Shown: positions 8,494 through 18,739, numbered from the stretch's first letter. The stretch: 64,000 bases of DNA from Flavobacterium hibisci (GCF_020026925.1 NZ_JAIQDW010000003.1:285390-349389), one strand, 5' to 3'. The notes: generated by a model not told the origin, from the sequence alone. Numbers and translations: made by a program.

Positions 8494-11400
8494 ATGTCAT
8501 CAAACAAAAAATACTGGAAAAGTGTTGAGGAGCTAGAAAATAGCTCTATTGTTGAGGCGCTTAGAAATAACGAGTTTGTTGAAGAGATTCCTACTGATGA
8601 GTTTTTGGGTAACGCTGATGCTTTATCTACATCTGGAACTTCACGTCGTGACTTTTTAAAGTACGTAGGGTTTAGTACAGCAGCTGTTACATTGGCTGCA
8701 TGCGAAGGTCCTGTTCACAAGTCTATCCCTTATGTATTACAACCGGAACAAATCATTCCTGGTGTTGCAGATTATTATGCAACTACCGTTTTTGATGGTT
8801 TTGATTTTGCTAATCTTTTGGTTAAAACTCGTGAGGGTCGTCCAATTAAAATTGAAAACAATACAATTGCTGGTGCTAAATTTGCAGCTAACGCAAGAAT
8901 TCATGCTTCTATTTTAGGATTATATGATAGTACGCGTTTAAAAGAGCCTAAAGTAGATGGTAAAGATTCTACCTGGTCAGCAGTTGATTTAAAAATTAAA
9001 TCTAGTTTAGCAGATGCTAAAGCAAAAGGTGGACAAGTAGTATTGTTGACTAATACTTTAGCTAGTCCTTCTACAGAGAAATTAATTGCTGAGTTTATTG
9101 CAAAAAATCCAAACGCTAAGCACGTTGTATATGATGCAGTTTCATCATCTGAAGCTTTAGATGCTTTTGAAGCTGTTTACGGTCAAAGAGCTTTAGTTGA
9201 TTACGATTTTTCAAAAGCTTCATTAATCGTATCTGTTGGTGCTGATTTCTTAGGAGACTGGCAAGGTGGGGGATATGATACAGGATATGCGCAAGGGCGT
9301 ATTCCTCAAAACGGAAAAATGTCTCGTCACTTCCAGTTTGAATCAAATATGACATTGTCTGGAGCTGCAGCTGATAAGCGAGTTCCAATGACTGTAGCTG
9401 CTCAAAAGCAAGCTTTAGTTCAAATTTATAATATTATTGCAGGTGCTTCTGTTCCTGTTTCTTTAGATGAGAAATTTAAAGTAGAAGTAGTTAAAGCTGC
9501 TCAGCAACTTAAAGCTGCTGGTTCAAAAGGAGTTTTAGTATCAGGAATTGAAGATAAAAATGCTCAATTACTAGTTTTAGCTATTAATCAGGTATTAGCT
9601 AGTGAGGCTTTTACTACTGCTGGGGCAAGACAAATTAGAAAAGGTTCTAACGTGGCTGTTGCACAGTTAATTAAAGATTTGAATGCTGGAAGTATTCATA
9701 CTTTAATTATGAGTGGAGTTAATCCTGTTTATACTTTAGCTGATTCAGCTGCTTTTGTATCTGGATTGAAAAAAGTTAAAACGTCTGTTTCTTTTTCATT
9801 AAAAGAAGATGAAACTGCATCAATTGTTTCAATTGCTGCGCCAGCTCCTCACTACTTAGAGTCTTGGGGAGATCTTGAGTTAACAAGTGGAACTTACAGC
9901 TTGACTCAGCCAACGATTCGTCCTATTTTTAACACAAAACAATTTCAAGATGTTTTATTGTCAATAAATGGCACAGCAGGTACTTTTTATGACTACCTAA
10001 AAGTAAATTCTGGGGCTTACACTTCAGGTGCTTCTTGGAATAAAGTATTACATGATGGTGTAGCAATAGTTGGAGCTGCAGCATTATCAGGAGGTGCTAT
10101 TGATGCTGCTTCTGCTGCAAATGCTGTTGCAAAATCTAAATCTGCTGGTGATTTTGAATTAGTGTTATACACTAAAACAGGATTAGGAGACGGGCAGCAT
10201 GCTAACAACCCTTGGTTGCAAGAGTTTCCAGATCCAATTACAAGAGTTTCTTGGGATAATTACGTTACAGTTTCTAATGTAGATGCTAAAAAACTTGGTT
10301 TGTCAAACGAAATTGTTGCAAACGGAGGTTTAAATGGTAGTTATGCTACTATTACTGTTGATGGAGTTAAATTAGAAAACGTTCCAGTAATCGTTCAGCC
10401 AGGACAAGCAGTTGGAACTGTAGGTCTAGCTCTTGGGTACGGACGTAAAGCAGCTTTAAAAGAAGAAATGCAAGTAGGTTTAAATGCTTACACTTTATAT
10501 AAAGGTTTCAATAATGTTCAGTCAGTTTCTATTGCTAAAGCCTCTGGAGTTCATGAGTTTGCTTGTGTTCAAGGCCAGAAAACTTTAATGGGTAGAGGAG
10601 ATATCATTAAAGAAACTACTTTAGAAATATTCAATACTAAAGATGCTGAGCATTGGAATGAAAAGCCAATGGTATCTTTAGATCACCAGGAAGTTGAGGC
10701 TACAACTGTAGATCTTTGGGAATCATTTGATCGTACAACTGGTCATCACTTCAATCTTTCAATTGACTTAAATGCTTGTACTGGATGTGGAGCTTGTGTT
10801 ATCGCTTGTCATGCAGAAAACAACGTTCCTGTTGTAGGTAAAGCAGAGATAAGAAGAAGTCGTGATATGCACTGGTTGCGTATTGATAGATACTATTCTT
10901 CTGAAAGTACTTTTGAAGGTGATAACGAAAGAAAAGAAGGAATTGCTGGTTTATCTAGTTCATTATCTACATTTAATGAAATGGAAAAAGCAGGAGACAA
11001 TCCTCAAGTTGCTTTCCAGCCTGTAATGTGTCAACACTGTAATCACGCACCTTGTGAAACAGTTTGTCCGGTTGCTGCAACTTCTCACGGCCGTGAAGGT
11101 CAAAACCATATGGCTTACAACAGATGTGTTGGTACTCGTTACTGTGCAAACAACTGTCCATATAAAGTACGTCGTTTTAACTGGTTCTTATACAACAAAA
11201 ACACTGAGTTCGATTATCATATGAACGATGATTTAGGCCGTATGGTATTAAATCCTGACGTTAACGTACGTTCTCGTGGTGTTATGGAAAAATGTTCTAT
11301 GTGTATCCAAATGACACAGGCTACTAAATTAAAAGCTAAAAATGAAGGCCGTCCAGTTAGAGATGGAGAATTCCAAACAGCTTGTTCTAGTGCTTGTTCT

Positions 11401-11544
11401 TCAGGGGCGATGATATTTGGTGATGTAAATGATAAAGAAAGTAAAGTTGCTAAATTAGCTGCTGACGAAAGATCATACCACTTATTAGAGCATGTAGGTA
11501 CAAAACCTAATGTGGTTTACCATGTTAAAGTTAGAAATACTTAG
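8494..11544 (+). CDS. actB: Alternative complex III iron-sulfur subunit ActB
   Basis: A 1016-residue periplasmic subunit. It carries a twin-arginine signal (RRDFLK at 51-56) ending in a lipobox-like LAAC (Cys70), so it may be a Tat-exported lipoprotein. The large middle region resembles the molybdopterin oxidoreductase fold but is known in this family to lack the cofactor. The C-terminal ferredoxin-like region carries four cysteine clusters: 762/765/768/772, 846/849/854/858, 878/884/888 and 934/937/964/968. In characterised complexes these hold one [3Fe-4S] and three [4Fe-4S] clusters that carry electrons to the ActA haems. Spacing to actA is 32 bases and to actC 34. Confidence 0.95.
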   Translation: MSSNKKYWKSVEELENSSIVEALRNNEFVEEIPTDEFLGNADALSTSGTSRRDFLKYVGFSTAAVTLAACEGPVHKSIPYVLQPEQIIPGVADYYATTVFDGFDFANLLVKTREGRPIKIENNTIAGAKFAANARIHASILGLYDSTRLKEPKVDGKDSTWSAVDLKIKSSLADAKAKGGQVVLLTNTLASPSTEKLIAEFIAKNPNAKHVVYDAVSSSEALDAFEAVYGQRALVDYDFSKASLIVSVGADFLGDWQGGGYDTGYAQGRIPQNGKMSRHFQFESNMTLSGAAADKRVPMTVAAQKQALVQIYNIIAGASVPVSLDEKFKVEVVKAAQQLKAAGSKGVLVSGIEDKNAQLLVLAINQVLASEAFTTAGARQIRKGSNVAVAQLIKDLNAGSIHTLIMSGVNPVYTLADSAAFVSGLKKVKTSVSFSLKEDETASIVSIAAPAPHYLESWGDLELTSGTYSLTQPTIRPIFNTKQFQDVLLSINGTAGTFYDYLKVNSGAYTSGASWNKVLHDGVAIVGAAALSGGAIDAASAANAVAKSKSAGDFELVLYTKTGLGDGQHANNPWLQEFPDPITRVSWDNYVTVSNVDAKKLGLSNEIVANGGLNGSYATITVDGVKLENVPVIVQPGQAVGTVGLALGYGRKAALKEEMQVGLNAYTLYKGFNNVQSVSIAKASGVHEFACVQGQKTLMGRGDIIKETTLEIFNTKDAEHWNEKPMVSLDHQEVEATTVDLWESFDRTTGHHFNLSIDLNACTGCGACVIACHAENNVPVVGKAEIRRSRDMHWLRIDRYYSSESTFEGDNERKEGIAGLSSSLSTFNEMEKAGDNPQVAFQPVMCQHCNHAPCETVCPVAATSHGREGQNHMAYNRCVGTRYCANNCPYKVRRFNWFLYNKNTEFDYHMNDDLGRMVLNPDVNVRSRGVMEKCSMCIQMTQATKLKAKNEGRPVRDGEFQTACSSACSSGAMIFGDVNDKESKVAKLAADERSYHLLEHVGTKPNVVYHVKVRNT

Positions 11545-11578
11545 TAAAATTATTAATTAAGAAACAATATAAAGGATT

Positions 11579-12982
11579 ATGTCGTCTCACTACGAAGCAC
11601 CCATTAGAAAACCTTTAGTTATAGGTGATAAATCATATCACGATGTAACTGTAGATGTGGCAGCACCTGTTGAAGGTCCTGCAAATAAGCAATGGTGGAT
11701 TGTATTTTCAATCGCATTAATAGCCTTCCTTTGGGGGTTGGGTTGTATAATTTACACCGTATCTACCGGTATCGGAACATGGGGATTAAATAAAACAGTT
11801 GGTTGGGCCTGGGATATCACTAACTTCGTTTGGTGGGTAGGTATTGGTCACGCCGGAACATTAATTTCTGCGGTATTATTACTTTTCCGTCAACGTTGGA
11901 GAATGGCTATCAACCGTTCTGCAGAAGCTATGACTATTTTCTCTGTAGTACAAGCGGGTCTATTTCCAATTATTCACATGGGACGTCCTTGGTTAGCATA
12001 CTGGGTATTACCTATTCCAAACCAATTTGGATCTTTATGGGTAAACTTTAACTCCCCTTTACTTTGGGACGTATTCGCGATTTCAACTTATCTTTCAGTA
12101 TCATTAGTTTTCTGGTGGACTGGTTTGTTACCTGACTTTGCAATGCTTCGTGATAGAGCTATTACTCCATTTAACAAAAGAGTTTATTCTATCTTAAGTT
12201 TTGGATGGAGCGGTAGAGCAAAAGACTGGCAGCGTTTTGAAGAAGTATCTTTGGTATTAGCTGGTTTAGCTACTCCTCTTGTACTTTCTGTACACACGAT
12301 TGTATCTATGGACTTTGCTACTTCTGTAATTCCGGGATGGCATACAACAATTTTTCCTCCGTACTTCGTTGCTGGAGCTGTTTTCTCGGGATTTGCAATG
12401 GTAAATACGTTGCTAATCGTTATGAGAAAAGTTTCTAATCTTGAAGCATACATCACATTACAGCATATCGAGTTAATGAACATCATTATCATGATTACTG
12501 GTTCTATCGTAGGTGTAGCTTATATTACTGAGTTATTTGTGGCTTGGTATTCAGGTGTGGAATATGAGCAATATGCATTCTTAAACAGAGCTACCGGACC
12601 TTACTGGTGGGCATATTGGGCGATGATGACTTGTAACGTTTTCTCTCCCCAGTTTATGTGGTTTAAAAAACTAAGAACAAGTATCATGTTTTCATTTGTA
12701 ATTTCGATTGTAGTAAACATCGGGATGTGGTTTGAAAGATTTGTAATTATTGTTACTTCTCTGCATAGGGATTATCTTCCATCTTCCTGGACAATGTTTT
12801 CGCCAACATTTGTTGATATTGGAATTTTCATTGGAACAATTGGTTTCTTCTTCGTATTGTTTTTATTATATTCAAGAACTTTCCCTGTAATTGCTCAGGC
12901 AGAGGTTAAGACAATTTTGAAAGGAACAGGAGATAATTACATTAGAGAAAGAGCAAATAGTAAAGATTCACATCATGAGTAA
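11579..12982 (+). CDS. actC: Alternative complex III quinol-binding membrane subunit ActC (NrfD-like)
   Basis: A 467-residue integral membrane protein of the NrfD/PsrC superfamily with about ten hydrophobic segments, the first at about 40-62 (WWIVFSIALIAFLWGLGCII). Residues such as HAGTLISAVLLLFRQRWR and HMGRPWLAYW carry the conserved membrane His and Arg positions typical of the family. It is expected to hold the menaquinol site and, with ActF, possible proton paths. Its last 8 bases overlap actD, which suggests coupled translation. Confidence 0.94.
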   Translation: MSSHYEAPIRKPLVIGDKSYHDVTVDVAAPVEGPANKQWWIVFSIALIAFLWGLGCIIYTVSTGIGTWGLNKTVGWAWDITNFVWWVGIGHAGTLISAVLLLFRQRWRMAINRSAEAMTIFSVVQAGLFPIIHMGRPWLAYWVLPIPNQFGSLWVNFNSPLLWDVFAISTYLSVSLVFWWTGLLPDFAMLRDRAITPFNKRVYSILSFGWSGRAKDWQRFEEVSLVLAGLATPLVLSVHTIVSMDFATSVIPGWHTTIFPPYFVAGAVFSGFAMVNTLLIVMRKVSNLEAYITLQHIELMNIIIMITGSIVGVAYITELFVAWYSGVEYEQYAFLNRATGPYWWAYWAMMTCNVFSPQFMWFKKLRTSIMFSFVISIVVNIGMWFERFVIIVTSLHRDYLPSSWTMFSPTFVDIGIFIGTIGFFFVLFLLYSRTFPVIAQAEVKTILKGTGDNYIRERANSKDSHHE

Positions 12983-13499
12983 TAAAGTAATATACGCCAT
13001 TTATAATGACGATGATATTTTGATGGACGCAGTAAAGAAAACCAGAGCTGCACACCATCATATAGAAGAAGTTTTTACTCCATTCCCAGTTCACGGATTG
13101 GATAAAGCTATGGGGTTAGCACCAACAAGATTAGCAATTTGTGCGTTCCTTTATGGATGTGTTGGAATTTCTGTTGCAACAACAATGATGAGTTATATCA
13201 TGATTCATGACTGGCCACAAGATATTGGTGGTAAACCAAGTTTTAGTTTCATACAAAATATGCCATCTTTTGTGCCAATTATGTTTGAAATGACTGTATT
13301 TTTTGCAGCTCACTTAATGGTTATTACTTTTTACATGAGAAGTAGATTATGGCCATTTAAACAAGCAGAGAATCCTGATGTAAGAACAACAGATGACCAT
13401 TTCTTAATGGAAGTGGCTGTAAACGATAATGAAGCTGAATTAGTTTCTTTCTTTGAAGGTACAGGAGCTGTTGAAGTTAAAGTAATTGAAAAGAATTAA
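12975..13499 (+). CDS. actD: Alternative complex III subunit ActD (DUF3341)
   Basis: A 174-residue protein of the DUF3341 family. A soluble N-terminal alpha/beta part (VIYAIYNDDDILMDAVKKTR) is followed by a two-helix membrane hairpin (about 52-75 and 94-117). ActD is a structural subunit with no cofactor. Here the hairpin loop contains DWPQDIGGKPSFSF, a typical family motif. It overlaps actC by 8 bases and is followed 8 bases later by actE, consistent with tight co-translation. Confidence 0.92.
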   Translation: MSNKVIYAIYNDDDILMDAVKKTRAAHHHIEEVFTPFPVHGLDKAMGLAPTRLAICAFLYGCVGISVATTMMSYIMIHDWPQDIGGKPSFSFIQNMPSFVPIMFEMTVFFAAHLMVITFYMRSRLWPFKQAENPDVRTTDDHFLMEVAVNDNEAELVSFFEGTGAVEVKVIEKN

Positions 13500-13507
13500 T
13501 TGTAGCT

Positions 13508-14053
13508 ATGAAAAGGATATATAAAATAACACTTTTAGTTGGTATAACTATTTTAGTTTCATCTTGCCACAATAATTCGGCACCAAACTATCAGTATTTC
13601 CCAAATATGTATGAGTCTGTAGCATATGAAACTTATGGAGAGTCAAAAGTATTTAAGGGAGGGAAAGAAGGACAGCTTCCTGTAGAAGGAACTATTAACA
13701 GAGGTTTTGAACCTTATGAGTACGAAAATTCAACGGCAGGGTATGAATTGGCTAAAGCTAATTTAAAATCACCTTTGACTGAGGAAGAAAAAAGTTCTGA
13801 AAAAGGAAAACAGCTTTTCGAGATTTATTGTATCAGCTGCCATGGCGCAACTGGAAATGGGAAAGGTAAATTGGTTGAAAGAGAAAAATTTCTTGGGGTA
13901 CCTAGCTATAAAGACAGGGAAATTACTGAGGGTAGTATTTTTCACGTAGAAACTTATGGTTTAAATGCAATGGGTTCACATGCAAATCAATTAAGTGCCC
14001 ATGAACGTTGGTTAGTTGCTGACTATGTTCTAAAACTAAAAAGCCAATTATAA
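13508..14053 (+). CDS. actE: Alternative complex III monohaem cytochrome c subunit ActE
   Basis: A 181-residue lipoprotein cytochrome c. A short signal ends in the lipobox LVSSC, so the Cys at about 20 would be lipidated. One haem motif, CISCH, sits at about 114-118 in a class I cytochrome fold with GKQLFEIYCISCHGATGNGK. The Met of NAMGSHANQLS is a plausible axial ligand. It probably accepts electrons from ActA, or delivers them to the oxidase encoded downstream. It is directly followed by actF. Confidence 0.93.
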   Translation: MKRIYKITLLVGITILVSSCHNNSAPNYQYFPNMYESVAYETYGESKVFKGGKEGQLPVEGTINRGFEPYEYENSTAGYELAKANLKSPLTEEEKSSEKGKQLFEIYCISCHGATGNGKGKLVEREKFLGVPSYKDREITEGSIFHVETYGLNAMGSHANQLSAHERWLVADYVLKLKSQL

Positions 14054-14080
14054 TTGTTGAACAAACTGATCGTAATAGAT

Positions 14081-15601
14081 ATGTACACATTTTCAAGTAA
14101 ATTAAAAACTTTTTCTATCATTCTAATGGCCGTTGGTATATTAGGGATTGGATATGGTTTTTTAAACGCTCCTAAAAATATTGAAGAGGTAGAAACTCTT
14201 CTTAAAAAAGAAGCATCAGAGCACGGTGGTGGGCATCATGAAACTGCAGCAGCACATCATGAAGAAAAAGCTGAAGCTACTCATGAAGAAAAAACACAAG
14301 AAGTTGCTCATCACGAAGTAGCTGAAGAAACACATGCACAGGTTGCTGTAAATAAAGATTCAGTTGTTGCAAATGCAGATACAGTTCACGAAGCAAAAAC
14401 AGAAGTAGCTCATGAAACTGCAGTTGCTAATCATGAAGTAAAAGCAGAAAAGCACAAAGAAGTTTCTCATCATGATCCTAAAGCTCATGCTGAACATGTT
14501 TTACACCAATTGCAAAATAAACCGTGGTCTGCTTTGTATGTTGCTTGTATTTTCTTCTTATTGCTTACTATGGGAGTTTTAGCATTTTATGCTATTCAAC
14601 AAGTAGCTCAGGCTGGATGGTCTCCTGTATTGTTTAGAGTTATGCAGGGAATTACAGCTTACTTACCGGCTGGTTCTATCATTTTCTTTATTATTTTGGT
14701 TTTATGTGGATTGCACTTTAATCATATATTTGTTTGGTTAGGTGAAGGTGTTACTGATCCTAAAAGCCCAAATTATGACGCTATCATTGCTGGAAAATCT
14801 GGTTATTTAAATTTTCCTTTTTGGATCATCAGAGCATTTATCTTTTTATTAGGCTGGAACTTATATCGTATTTATTCTAGAAAAAACTGTCTGGCTCAGG
14901 ATGAAGCTAATGATGATTTATATTACAAAAAGAACTTTAAGTTGTCTGCTGGTTTCTTAGTATTCTTTATAGTTTCTGAGTCTATTATGTCTTGGGACTG
15001 GATAATGTCTTTTGATCCTCACTGGTTTAGTACATTATTTGGATGGTATGTATTTGCTTCTTTCTTTGTAAGCGGTATTACTACTATCGCATTAGTTACA
15101 GTCTATTTAAAATCTAAAGGATATTTAGAGTATGTAAATACAAGCCATATTCATGATTTAGCTAAATTTATGTTTGGTATTAGCGTATTCTGGACGTATT
15201 TATGGTTCTCTCAATTTATGTTGATTTGGTACGCAAATATTCCTGAAGAGGTAACCTATTTCGTAACAAGAATTCAATTATATAACCTGCCTTTCTTTGG
15301 TGCTGTAGTTATGAATTTTGTTTTCCCGTTATTGATATTAATCAATACAGATTTCAAACGTCTTAACTGGGTTATTGTAATGGCTGGAATTGTGATCTTG
15401 TTAGGACACTATGTTGACTTCTTTAATATGATTATGCCTGGAACCGTTGGTGACAGATGGTTTATTGGAGTTTCTGAAATTGCATCTATTCTTTTCTTCT
15501 TAGGTTTATTTATTTTCGTAGTGTTTACTGCTTTGAGTAAATCTCCTCTGTTAGCAAAAAGAAATCCTTTCATAGAAGAAAGTAAACATTTTCATTATTA
15601 A
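14081..15601 (+). CDS. actF: Alternative complex III membrane subunit ActF with a His-rich extension
   Basis: A roughly 506-residue second NrfD-like membrane subunit. After one N-terminal membrane helix (about 10-28 from the ATG at 14081) comes an unusual hydrophilic stretch of about 110 residues. It is dense in His, Glu, Ala and Lys, with repeated HHE and THEEK units. The multi-helix core follows, starting near PWSALYVACIFFLLLTMGVL. The core resembles ActC but in this family is not thought to bind quinol. The open frame extends to a TTG at 14054 next to the actE stop; I prefer the ATG at 14081 because it leads straight into the first helix. The His-rich loop could bind metal or be only a disordered tether. 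Confidence 0.9.
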   Translation: MYTFSSKLKTFSIILMAVGILGIGYGFLNAPKNIEEVETLLKKEASEHGGGHHETAAAHHEEKAEATHEEKTQEVAHHEVAEETHAQVAVNKDSVVANADTVHEAKTEVAHETAVANHEVKAEKHKEVSHHDPKAHAEHVLHQLQNKPWSALYVACIFFLLLTMGVLAFYAIQQVAQAGWSPVLFRVMQGITAYLPAGSIIFFIILVLCGLHFNHIFVWLGEGVTDPKSPNYDAIIAGKSGYLNFPFWIIRAFIFLLGWNLYRIYSRKNCLAQDEANDDLYYKKNFKLSAGFLVFFIVSESIMSWDWIMSFDPHWFSTLFGWYVFASFFVSGITTIALVTVYLKSKGYLEYVNTSHIHDLAKFMFGISVFWTYLWFSQFMLIWYANIPEEVTYFVTRIQLYNLPFFGAVVMNFVFPLLILINTDFKRLNWVIVMAGIVILLGHYVDFFNMIMPGTVGDRWFIGVSEIASILFFLGLFIFVVFTALSKSPLLAKRNPFIEESKHFHY

Positions 15602-15620
15602 TATTTAAAGAAGTAAACAG

Positions 15621-16811
15621 ATGACAAGTTTGTTGGTAATTATAGTTTTAGTTTTATTAGCAGTTGCATTATGGCAATTGACCAAGATTTTCGATCTTAC
15701 TCAGGTTGGTGCTTCTTCGGACGATTCTCAGGTAGCGTCTGATAATGATAACAATGTTCAGGGATATATTATGTTTGGCTTTTTGGCTTTCATTTATATC
15801 TTCACAATTTACGGTCTGCTAAAATGGGGTAATTTGGCACTTCATACACCTGCTTCTGAGCATGGTCTTTTGGTAGATAATTTAATGAATATTACATGGG
15901 TATTAATTTTTACTGTTCAGGTTATTACTCAGGGTTTATTATATTGGTTTTCTTTTAAATATAAAGGAAATAAAGATAAAAAAGCTTTGTTTTTTGCTGA
16001 TAGTAATAAATTGGAAGCAATTTGGAGTATAATTCCTTCTGTTGTATTAGCAATCTTAATACTTTACGGATTGTATGCATGGAATAACATCATGTTTGTT
16101 GACAAAGACGAAGATGTAGTAGAAATTGAATTATATGCTCAGCAATTTAAATGGACTGCCAGATATGCAGGGCATGATAATGTTTTAGGTAAAGCAAATG
16201 TTCGTTTAATTGAGGGTATCAATACTTTGGGTGTTGATATGTCTGATCCTAATGCTCAGGATGATATTGTAGTAACTGAGTTACATATTCCAAAAGGGAA
16301 AAAAGTTCATTTTAAAATGCGTTCTCAGGATGTTTTACACTCTGCTTATTTTCCTCACTTTAGAGCACAAATGAACTGTGTTCCGGGAATGGTTACAGAA
16401 TTTGCTTTTATTCCAACTTATACTACTGCTGAATATAGAGAGCTGCCTTTTATGATTGAGAAAGTAGCCCATATCAATAAACTTAGAAATGAAAAAAGTG
16501 CTGAATTAGTAGCAAAAGGAGGTACAGCTTTAGACCCATATACATTTGATTACTTATTGTTGTGTAATAAAATTTGTGGAGCTTCCCACTACAATATGCA
16601 AATGAAAGTTGTTGTTGATTCTCCTGAAGATTATAAAAAATGGTTAAGTGAAAAAACAACTTTAGCTCAGGATATTAAAGCTGCAGCTGCGGCTGAAAAA
16701 CCAGCTGAAGGAGCTGAACCTACTACAGATACAACTACAAAGGTAAAAGATACTGTAAAGGCAGTTATTGATACTGTTAAAGCAGCTGTAGCAAAAGTTG
16801 CGGTTAAATAA
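15621..16811 (+). CDS. coxB: Cytochrome c oxidase subunit II
   Basis: A 396-residue oxidase subunit carrying the CuA electron-entry site. The ligands are visible: His240 (VLHSAYFP), Cys315 and Cys319 (CNKIC), His323 and Met326. Four hydrophobic segments (about 3-20, 48-67, 92-111, 135-154) exceed the usual two. A roughly 40-residue insertion (about 270-310) separates the two parts of the CuA region. The C-terminus (about 345-396) is an Ala/Lys/Val-rich tail without a haem motif, so this is not a caa3-type fusion. It follows actF by 19 bases, so complex III and oxidase should be made together. Confidence 0.94.
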   Translation: MTSLLVIIVLVLLAVALWQLTKIFDLTQVGASSDDSQVASDNDNNVQGYIMFGFLAFIYIFTIYGLLKWGNLALHTPASEHGLLVDNLMNITWVLIFTVQVITQGLLYWFSFKYKGNKDKKALFFADSNKLEAIWSIIPSVVLAILILYGLYAWNNIMFVDKDEDVVEIELYAQQFKWTARYAGHDNVLGKANVRLIEGINTLGVDMSDPNAQDDIVVTELHIPKGKKVHFKMRSQDVLHSAYFPHFRAQMNCVPGMVTEFAFIPTYTTAEYRELPFMIEKVAHINKLRNEKSAELVAKGGTALDPYTFDYLLLCNKICGASHYNMQMKVVVDSPEDYKKWLSEKTTLAQDIKAAAAAEKPAEGAEPTTDTTTKVKDTVKAVIDTVKAAVAKVAVK

Positions 16812-16841
16812 TATTATTAAGAAAATTTAAAGTACAATTAT

Positions 16842-18644
16842 ATGTCAGCAGAAGCGCACGGTCACGATCACGGACACGATCACGAGCACGAACATCATCA
16901 TAAAGACACATTCATTACTAAATATATTTTTAGTATTGATCACAAAATGATTGCTAAACAATACTTGATTACAGGTATTATTATGGGTATCATTGGTATT
17001 GTAATGTCTTTACTTTTCAGAATGCAATTAGCTTGGCCTGAAGAGTCTTTTAAAATATTTAATGTTTTATTAGGAGATAAATTCGCACCTGATGGTGTAA
17101 TGGCTAATGATATTTATTTGGCCTTAGTTACAATTCATGGTACTATTATGGTATTCTTTGTATTGACGGCGGGTTTGAGTGGAACTTTCAGTAATTTACT
17201 TATTCCTCTTCAAATTGGTGCAAGAGATATGGCTTCAGGATTTATGAATATGATTTCATACTGGCTATTTTTCTTATCTGCTGTAGTAATGTTGTGTTCT
17301 TTATTTGTTGAAGCTGGACCAGCTTCTGCAGGTTGGACAATTTATCCGCCATTAAGTGCTTTGCCACAAGCAATTCCGGGATCTGGTACGGGTATGACCT
17401 TATGGTTGGTTTCAATGGCGATATTTATTGCATCTTCATTGATGGGATCTTTAAATTATATTGTAACTGTAATTAACTTAAGAACTAAAGGAATGTCTAT
17501 GACCAGACTTCCTCTTACTATCTGGACATTTTTCGTAACAGCTATTATTGGTGTTATCTCATTCCCTGTTTTATTATCTGCGGCTTTATTATTGATTTTT
17601 GATAGAAGTTTTGGTACTTCATTCTTTTTATCTGATATTTATATCGCTGGTGAAGTTTTACATTATCAAGGAGGTTCTCCAGTATTGTTTGAACACTTAT
17701 TCTGGTTCTTAGGTCACCCTGAGGTTTATATTGTAATCTTACCAGCAATGGGTCTTGTATCTGAAATTATGGCAACGAATTCACGTAAACCAATCTTTGG
17801 ATACAGAGCGATGATTATGTCTGTTCTTGCAATCGCATTCTTGTCAACTATTGTTTGGGGACACCATATGTTCCTTTCAGGTATGAATCCTTTCTTAGGG
17901 TCTGTATTTACATTTACAACATTATTGATTGCAATTCCATCTGCTGTAAAAGCATTTAACTGGATTACAACTTTATGGAAAGGTAACTTACAGTTCAATC
18001 CTGCAATGTTATTTTCTATTGGAATGGTTTCTACTTTCATTACTGGAGGTTTAACGGGAATCATTTTAGGAGATAGTACTCTGGATATTAACGTTCACGA
18101 TACTTACTTTGTAATTGCACACTTTCACTTAGTAATGGGTATTTCTGCACTTTACGGAATGTTTGCTGGTATTTACCACTGGTTTCCTAAAATGTACGGA
18201 AGAATGTTGAATAAAAACTTAGGTTACATTCACTTTTGGGTAACAGCAGTTTGTGCTTATGGAGTATTCTTCCCAATGCACTTTATTGGATTAGCTGGTT
18301 TACCAAGACGCTACTATACAAATACAAACTTCCCATTATTTGATGATTTACAAAATGTGAATGTTTTAATTACAACATTTGCTCTTGTAGGAGGTGCGTT
18401 CCAATTAGTATTCTTATACAACTTCTTTAGTAGTATTTTCTACGGTAAGAAAGCTGTTCAGAATCCATGGAAATCTACAACATTAGAGTGGACAACTCCG
18501 GTTGAACATATTCACGGTAACTGGCCAGGTGAAATTCCTCATGTATATCGTTGGCCGTATGACTACAGTAATCCAAATCATGATGTAGATTTTGTTCCTC
18601 AAAATGTACCCATGAAAGAAGGTGAAGAAGTTTTACATCACTAA
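16842..18644 (+). CDS. coxA: Cytochrome c oxidase subunit I
   Basis: The 600-residue catalytic subunit with twelve expected membrane helices. Haem and copper ligands are present: His99 and His429 for the low-spin haem, His292, His341 and His342 for CuB, and His427 for the high-spin haem. HPEVY supplies the cross-linked Tyr296. Proton-path residues match the A1 family: Asp129 and Asn136 (D path), Glu294 and Lys370 (K path). The first 20 residues are very His-rich (HGHDHGHDHEHEHHH). It is the last gene of the operon and is closed by a terminator. Confidence 0.97.
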   Translation: MSAEAHGHDHGHDHEHEHHHKDTFITKYIFSIDHKMIAKQYLITGIIMGIIGIVMSLLFRMQLAWPEESFKIFNVLLGDKFAPDGVMANDIYLALVTIHGTIMVFFVLTAGLSGTFSNLLIPLQIGARDMASGFMNMISYWLFFLSAVVMLCSLFVEAGPASAGWTIYPPLSALPQAIPGSGTGMTLWLVSMAIFIASSLMGSLNYIVTVINLRTKGMSMTRLPLTIWTFFVTAIIGVISFPVLLSAALLLIFDRSFGTSFFLSDIYIAGEVLHYQGGSPVLFEHLFWFLGHPEVYIVILPAMGLVSEIMATNSRKPIFGYRAMIMSVLAIAFLSTIVWGHHMFLSGMNPFLGSVFTFTTLLIAIPSAVKAFNWITTLWKGNLQFNPAMLFSIGMVSTFITGGLTGIILGDSTLDINVHDTYFVIAHFHLVMGISALYGMFAGIYHWFPKMYGRMLNKNLGYIHFWVTAVCAYGVFFPMHFIGLAGLPRRYYTNTNFPLFDDLQNVNVLITTFALVGGAFQLVFLYNFFSSIFYGKKAVQNPWKSTTLEWTTPVEHIHGNWPGEIPHVYRWPYDYSNPNHDVDFVPQNVPMKEGEEVLHH

Positions 18645-18655
18645 AAATATTTAAG

Positions 18656-18682
18656 AGACCATCAGAAATGATGGTCTTTTTG
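18656..18682 (+). terminator. Terminator of the act-cox operon
   Basis: AGACCATCA (18656-18664), a GAAA tetraloop, TGATGGTCT (18669-18677), then a T-run. A perfect 9-bp stem 11 bases after the coxA stop. Confidence 0.9.
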
Positions 18683-18739
18683 TTTTGTAAAAGTTTTTAT
18701 CTGTGAATTTTTACTGTTTTACAAACTGATTACTTTGCA

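Noticed and set aside
14054..14080. Upstream TTG start for actF
   Set aside because: It abuts the actE stop, and the nine added residues precede an ATG that leads directly into the first helix.
17726..18064. Antisense open frame of 112 codons inside coxA
   Set aside because: Shadow of the conserved helices of subunit I; no start context or promoter.
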